From the NCBI GenBank assembly GCA_029266935.1, contig JAQSVY010000063.1, forward strand, positions 1 through 9,223: 9,223 nt of DNA, in the 5' to 3' direction. Positions 6,496 to 9,223 of this stretch are shown in pieces. The notes beneath the pieces are model-generated. The model did no database searches. It was given only the letters and a program-made list of their open reading frames with translations, and had not been told where the DNA came from. This stretch comes from Burkholderiales bacterium. Lineage in GTDB: Bacteria; Pseudomonadota; Gammaproteobacteria; Burkholderiales; SG8-39. The position numbers and the translations under genes are program-made. The number at the start of each line of letters is the position of its first letter. The stretch's first letter is position 1.

Positions 6496-6941
6496 GTTAC
6501 TTCAAAGATTTCAAGTTCAACACTCGCTGCCCGCCGCGCACCGGTTCCCACGCAGACGATGCGGTTCAGCCAGGCGTAACGCGAATCGCCGGTCTCGAAC
6601 CACGGGGTCGTGCGCATGTAGTAGAGCTTGGGGTCCACCGCCTCACCGGCCGCGAGCCGCTTGATCACCTCGTCCGGACCATGACGATACCCCTTGTTCC
6701 TGACGTAGATAAGCGCCCCGTCGGCAGTCTCCAGCGTGTAGCGCGCGTCAAGGTCGGCGACCCCGTCGGCGCGGATCACCTGCCAGTCCGCCCCGCCGGG
6801 CAGCACGCGCCCGGAAAGGCGCTCCCCCGAAAAGCGGCCGCCGGTGATCGGGATCACACGACGGCGCCCGAGCGGCGTCGCGCCGAGTTCCTGCGCCGTC
6901 GCCAAGGTGATCTCAGCCCGGAAGAGTGGTCGAAGATTCAA
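6492..6941 (-). CDS. DUF3237 (UPF0311) domain protein
   Basis: The 149-residue protein is a single DUF3237 domain end to end: PLFRAEITL (5-13), GRRRVIPITGGRFSGERLSGRVLPGGADWQ (25-54), DARYTLETADGALIYVRNKG (65-84) and YYMRTTPWFET (107-117). The fold is thought to be a small beta barrel; the biochemical role is unknown, though such genes often accompany CoA-dependent catabolism. The only start that keeps the conserved N-terminus is TTG at 6941: a TGA lies in frame three codons upstream. That start is 29 bases inside yjgA, and the stop overlaps mog by four bases, so expression probably depends on coupling. Its place between yjgA and mog looks like an insertion into a housekeeping cluster. Confidence 0.88.
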   Translation of the reverse strand: MNLRPLFRAEITLATAQELGATPLGRRRVIPITGGRFSGERLSGRVLPGGADWQVIRADGVADLDARYTLETADGALIYVRNKGYRHGPDEVIKRLAAGEAVDPKLYYMRTTPWFETGDSRYAWLNRIVCVGTGARRAASVELEIFEVT

Positions 6942-7299
6942 TGGCTTTCAGCAGGCGGAAGAGTTCGCGGAAGGCGCGCGGCGGCTTGCCTTCCTTCTGC
7001 TCCTTTCGGCAGTTTCTTATGGAGGCTCTTATTTTCTGAAGATCGGCCCCAGGGTGTTGGGAGGCGAACTCGGTGAGCGCCTGGTCGTCGGCGAGCAGCC
7101 GCTCGCGCCAGGCTTCCAGGCGCCGGTGGCGCGCGGTGGCCTGCGCCGAATGGCCCTCGATCGCGGCGAGGCGCTCGCGGATTTCGACCAGCTGCTTGCC
7201 GAGGTCCTGCAGCTCGAGCATCTGCTTCTTGCGCCGCGTCTTGCTGAGAGGACCTGGAGAAACGCCGTTATCCTGCACTTGGGTATCATAGCGCGCCAT
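6913..7299 (-). CDS. yjgA: YjgA/DarP (DUF615) ribosome maturation factor, internally shortened
   Basis: YjgA associates with late 50S ribosome precursors. The N-terminus (PLSKTRRKKQMLELQDLGKQLVEI, 17-40) and the C-terminal half (RHRRLEAWRERLLADD 57-72, IRASIRNCRKEQKEGKPPRAFRELFRLLK 90-118) match the family. The product is only 128 residues against about 183 in E. coli. Aligning by eye, LVEI (37-40) runs straight into RERLAAIEG, so about 47 residues of the middle, including the family's RRRQLQLIGKMLR-like helix, are absent without a frameshift. The ATG at 7299 is supported by the conserved N-terminus; further upstream the frame is antisense to pmbA. Codons ATA-AGA occur twice near 7030, unlike the neighbours. 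It heads the four-gene minus-strand run. It may be non-functional or a reduced variant. Confidence 0.85.
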   Translation of the reverse strand: MARYDTQVQDNGVSPGPLSKTRRKKQMLELQDLGKQLVEIRERLAAIEGHSAQATARHRRLEAWRERLLADDQALTEFASQHPGADLQKIRASIRNCRKEQKEGKPPRAFRELFRLLKAIESSTTLPG

Positions 7300-7300
7300 G
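7297..7300. promoter_or_regulatory. Shared CATG: overlapping divergent start codons of yjgA and pmbA
   Basis: The palindrome CATG supplies ATG to pmbA on the plus strand (7298-7300) and ATG to yjgA on the minus strand (7299-7297). No intergenic space remains, so the promoter and ribosome binding site of each gene must lie within the other's coding sequence or upstream of it. A possible plus-strand -10, TATCAT, lies at 7284-7289, leaving an almost leaderless pmbA transcript. Neither start has a clear Shine-Dalgarno sequence. Confidence 0.7.
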
Positions 7301-8653
7301 CCGAAGCAGCCCGGTTTCACCTGCGACGAAGCGGAGCTGCGAGAGCTGGCGCGGGCGGTGCTCGAGCGCGCGCGCAAGGCCGGTGCGAGCGGCGCAAGCT
7401 GCGACGTCTCCGAGGCGCATGGCCTCACCGTCACGGTGCGCAAGGGCCGCCCCGAAACCATCGAGCACAACCGCGACCGCGGCATCGGCGTCACCGTCTA
7501 CCTCGGCGAGCGTCCGCGCGCGCACCGCGGCCACGCCAGCACCTCGGATTTCTCCCGCGCGGCGATCGAGCAGACGGTCGACGCCGCGACAGCGATCGCG
7601 CGCCATACTGCCGAGGACGATTGCGCCGGGCTCGCCGACGAAGCGCTCCTCGCGCGCGAGCCGCGCAGCCTCGACCTCTTCCATCCCTGGCCGATCTCCA
7701 CCGAGGAGGCGATCGCCATCGCCAAGCGCTGCGAGGACGCCGCCTTCGCGGTGTCGCCGCTCATCCGCAACTCGGAAGGGGCGAGCGTCTCGGCGCAGCA
7801 GTCCCAGTACGTGCTCGCCACCAGCCAGGGGTTCATGCAGCACGTCGCCGGCTCGCGCCACTATCTTTCCTGCGCCGTGATCGCCGAGAGAAAGGGCCTC
7901 ATGCAGCGCGACGATTGGTACAGCGCCTCGCGCGTGCCGGCGCAGCTCGCCGAGCCTCGTACGCTAGGGCGCTACGCCGGCGAGCGCGCCGCCGCTCGCC
8001 TGGGGGCGCGCAAGATCGCCACCTGCCAGGCGCCGGTGCTGTTTGAGGCGCCGGCGGCGATCCAGCTCATCGGGCATTTCGTCTCGGCGGTGAACGGCGG
8101 CAGCCTCTATCGCAAGACGTCGTTCCTGACCGACAGCCTGGGCAAGCCCGTGTTCTCGCCGCGCGTGAACATCGACGAGCGGCCCTTCGAGCCCCGGGGC
8201 ATGGCGAGCGCATTCTTCGACGAGGAGGGCGTAGCCACTCAGCAGCGGTCGATCGTGCGCGGCGGGGTGGTGGAGGGGTATTTCCTGGGCAGTTACTCCG
8301 CGCGCAAGCTCGGGATGCAGACCACCGGCAACGCCGGCGGCCACCACAACCTGGTCGTCGAGCCGGGGTCACTCGACTTCCGCGGCATGCTGCGCGAGAT
8401 GGGCCGGGGGCTGCTCGTGACCGAGCTCCTCGGCCACGGGATCAACCCGGTGACCGGCGACTACTCGCGCGGCGCCGCCGGCTTCTGGGTAGAAGGCGGT
8501 GAGATCTGCTTCCCGGTCGAGGAGATCACCATCGCCGGCAACCTGAAGGACATGTTCCGCGGCATCGCCGCGGTTGGCAACGACGTCCTGGTGCGAAGCG
8601 GCCGCTCCTGCGGTTCGGTGCTGATCGAAAAGATGACCATCGCCGGCGAGTAG
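7298..8653 (+). CDS. pmbA: Metalloprotease accessory subunit PmbA (TldE)
   Basis: PmbA/TldE pairs with TldD to form a cytoplasmic metalloprotease complex that degrades unfolded peptides, and in E. coli processes microcin B17 and CcdA. The catalytic HExxxH belongs to TldD, and no such motif is seen here, as expected for TldE. At 451 residues it is full length (E. coli about 450). Family landmarks: ETIEHNRDRGIGVTVYLG (53-70), GHASTSDFS (78-86), AEDDCAGLAD (105-114), NGGSLYRKTSFL (266-277), GYFLGSYSARKLGMQTTGNAGG (327-348), and VTELLGHGINPVTGDYSRGAAGFWVEGGEI (374-403). The usual GQG is GHG here (379-381). Start as described for the shared CATG. tldD is not in the window. Confidence 0.95.
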   Translation: MPKQPGFTCDEAELRELARAVLERARKAGASGASCDVSEAHGLTVTVRKGRPETIEHNRDRGIGVTVYLGERPRAHRGHASTSDFSRAAIEQTVDAATAIARHTAEDDCAGLADEALLAREPRSLDLFHPWPISTEEAIAIAKRCEDAAFAVSPLIRNSEGASVSAQQSQYVLATSQGFMQHVAGSRHYLSCAVIAERKGLMQRDDWYSASRVPAQLAEPRTLGRYAGERAAARLGARKIATCQAPVLFEAPAAIQLIGHFVSAVNGGSLYRKTSFLTDSLGKPVFSPRVNIDERPFEPRGMASAFFDEEGVATQQRSIVRGGVVEGYFLGSYSARKLGMQTTGNAGGHHNLVVEPGSLDFRGMLREMGRGLLVTELLGHGINPVTGDYSRGAAGFWVEGGEICFPVEEITIAGNLKDMFRGIAAVGNDVLVRSGRSCGSVLIEKMTIAGE

Positions 8654-8679
8654 TCCGGAAGAACTACCGGCCGGAAAAG

Positions 8680-8696
8680 CCATCCAAGGCGGATGG
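8680..8696 (+). promoter_or_regulatory. Hairpin over the start of the small membrane protein gene
   Basis: CCATCC (8680-8685) and GGATGG (8691-8696) form a 6-bp stem with loop AAGGC. The loop contains the only Shine-Dalgarno-like bases (AAGG) and the 3' arm contains the ATG at 8693. In RNA this would hide the start codon while showing the ribosome-binding bases. There is no T-run, so it is not an intrinsic terminator. It may be chance. Confidence 0.35.
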
Positions 8697-8962
8697 GCCT
8701 GACCTGGACGGGCGATCCCCAACCCAACGGAAACGGCGAGCACCCGGTCGTGGCGCTCCTCGCCGTGGTCGCCATCCTGCTCGCCATCCTGTTGATAACT
8801 TGGGCAAGAGTCGAGGTGCACGGCACCGCCGACCTGGAGTCGGCGCTAGCCGAGCCGCGCGCCGAGCATGCCCCGGTGGCGCCGGCGGCGCCGACCAAGG
8901 AGCAGCGCGACGTCGACGAGGCGGTGACCTCGAGCCGGTTCGCAACCGGCTTCTCACCGTAA
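8693..8962 (+). CDS. Small single-pass membrane protein, function unknown (89 aa)
   Basis: I do not recognise this protein. It has a short hydrophilic N-terminus (1-18), one strong membrane segment at about 19-37 (VVALLAVVAILLAILLITW), and a soluble Ala/Pro/Glu-rich tail (38-89) ending SSRFATGFSP. The tail EVHGTADLESALAE could form a short helix. The ATG at 8693 has AAGG only three bases before it; a GTG at 8750 would start just before the membrane segment and is an alternative. It lies 39 bases after pmbA, in the same direction, with no clear terminator between, so cotranscription is likely. Codons ATA and AGA near 8790-8810 stand out. Support for it being real: strong hydrophobic block, good length, no competing gene on the other strand. 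Confidence 0.6.
   Translation: MGLTWTGDPQPNGNGEHPVVALLAVVAILLAILLITWARVEVHGTADLESALAEPRAEHAPVAPAAPTKEQRDVDEAVTSSRFATGFSP
8933..8951. repeat. Perfect 8-bp inverted repeat before the methyltransferase gene
   Basis: AGCCGGTT (8933-8940) and AACCGGCT (8944-8951) flank a CGC loop, with one extra G-T pair at the base. It lies in the last codons of the small membrane protein gene, 37 bases before the next ATG. No T-run follows, so it is either a rho-independent-like stem lacking the tail, an RNA-stabilising hairpin, or a dimeric operator for the following gene. Confidence 0.5.
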
Positions 8963-8975
8963 GTCCCAACCCCGG

Positions 8976-8981
8976 CATAAT
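8976..8981 (+). promoter_or_regulatory. Candidate -10 element for the methyltransferase gene
   Basis: CATAAT matches TATAAT at five of six positions and ends six bases before the ATG at 8988. Transcription would then begin at or next to the start codon, giving a leaderless message; no Shine-Dalgarno sequence is present. The best -35 (TTCTCA, 8951-8956) is weak, with a 19-base spacer. Confidence 0.35.
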
Positions 8982-8987
8982 TTCCGC

Positions 8988-9223
8988 ATGAAAACCCTCC
9001 TGGCATTTGCCGCGGCCATCGTGCTGGCGGCGCCTGCGGCTGCCCGCGAGCAGACGCCCGACGTCATTTTCGTCCCCACCCCCTACGAAGTCGTCGACGA
9101 GATGCTGCGCCTCGCGAACGTGAAGAAAGGCGACATCCTCTACGACCTTGGCTCCGGCGACGGGCGCATCCCGGTCACGGCGGCGAAGCGGTTCGGCGTC
9201 CGCGCGGTCGGCATCGACATCGA
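8988..9223 (+). CDS. SAM-dependent methyltransferase with N-terminal signal peptide, 3' end cut by window edge
   Basis: Seventy-eight codons are visible. Residues 1-19 look like a signal peptide: Lys2, a hydrophobic core LLAFAAAIVLAA, and a probable cleavage after APAAA, before REQ. The mature part starts PDVIFVPTPYEVVDEMLRLANVKKGD and enters a class I Rossmann methyltransferase fold with motif I YDLGSGDGRIP (about 53-63) and the following acidic strand VGIDID at the window end. The YDLGSGDGR form resembles the FAM173/ATPSCKMT-like group of lysine methyltransferases, which carry an N-terminal membrane segment; that link is inference. The target is unknown. A methyltransferase that needs cytoplasmic SAM but carries an export signal is unexpected; the segment may be an uncleaved anchor. 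Confidence 0.85.
   Translation, partial: MKTLLAFAAAIVLAAPAAAREQTPDVIFVPTPYEVVDEMLRLANVKKGDILYDLGSGDGRIPVTAAKRFGVRAVGIDI

Noticed and set aside
4864..6579. Plus-strand open frame of 571 codons
   Set aside because: Antisense to the VWA and mog genes across their junction; low-complexity Arg/Asp/His composition, a typical high-GC shadow.
1765..7250. Recurring GAGAGG hexamer (about 1769, 2408, 4255, 5694, 6478, 7244)
   Set aside because: About two copies per strand are expected by chance in 9 kb; flanks differ, spacing is irregular, and no link to gene starts is consistent.
7300..7494. Upstream extension of the yjgA frame
   Set aside because: It would be antisense to pmbA codons, with no family sequence; the ATG at 7299 gives the expected N-terminus.
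6844..8046. Plus-strand open frame of 400 codons crossing yjgA and pmbA
   Set aside because: Different frame from pmbA, with Arg/Ala-rich product; pmbA is full length and conserved in its own frame.
8654..8678. Possible terminator after pmbA (TCCGG/CCGGA stem followed by AAAA)
   Set aside because: Only five base pairs with a 12-base loop, and no T-run on the plus strand.
1..9223. Mobile element, CRISPR, phage or toxin-antitoxin system
   Set aside because: No transposase, integrase, direct-repeat array, tRNA attachment site or recognisable toxin pair was found on either strand.

Overview
The window is GC-rich, densely packed bacterial DNA of betaproteobacterial character, most likely Burkholderiales or a relative. 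That placement rests on the pmbA/yjgA/mog neighbourhood, the resemblance of these proteins to betaproteobacterial relatives as I remember them, and the long antisense ORFs typical of high-GC codon usage. I see no rRNA, tRNA, CRISPR array, insertion sequence, phage gene or plasmid gene. The window cuts one gene at each edge.

Layout. (1) Positions 1-4575, minus strand: a three-gene catabolic operon read right to left. It encodes an MmgE/PrpD-family protein, an NDP-forming acyl-CoA synthetase and a family III (CaiB/BaiF) CoA-transferase whose 3' end is cut off. The joins are a 4-base GTGA overlap and a 20-base overlap, so translation is probably coupled. (2) Positions 4576-4691: a 116-base divergent intergenic region. 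(3) Positions 4692-4952, plus strand: a small helix-turn-helix-like protein whose 3' end overlaps the convergent gene by 17 bases. (4) Positions 4936-7299, minus strand: a compressed four-gene run of yjgA (internally shortened), a DUF3237 gene with a TTG start, mog (molybdopterin adenylyltransferase) and a BatA-like membrane VWA protein. Neighbours overlap or abut. (5) Positions 7298-8653, plus strand: pmbA (TldE), whose ATG shares a CATG palindrome with the oppositely directed ATG of yjgA. (6) Positions 8693-8962: a small single-pass membrane protein of unknown function. (7) From 8988 to the window end: a class I SAM methyltransferase with an apparent signal peptide.

How they may work together. 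The left operon could activate a carboxylic acid to its CoA thioester (synthetase), move CoA between acids (transferase) and dehydrate, decarboxylate or isomerise a methylcitrate- or itaconate-like intermediate (MmgE/PrpD). The substrate cannot be read from the sequence. The right half is mostly housekeeping: ribosome maturation (YjgA), molybdenum cofactor synthesis (Mog), and the TldD/TldE protease partner (PmbA).

The most unusual signal is a set of short AT-rich, rare-codon islands (ATA, AGA, TTA, TCA and runs of AAA/GAA). They sit inside otherwise GC-rich genes, mainly the synthetase, mmgE and yjgA. Several carry inverted repeats, and several lie where the protein looks shorter than its family. 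I found no clear, wholly new multi-gene system.
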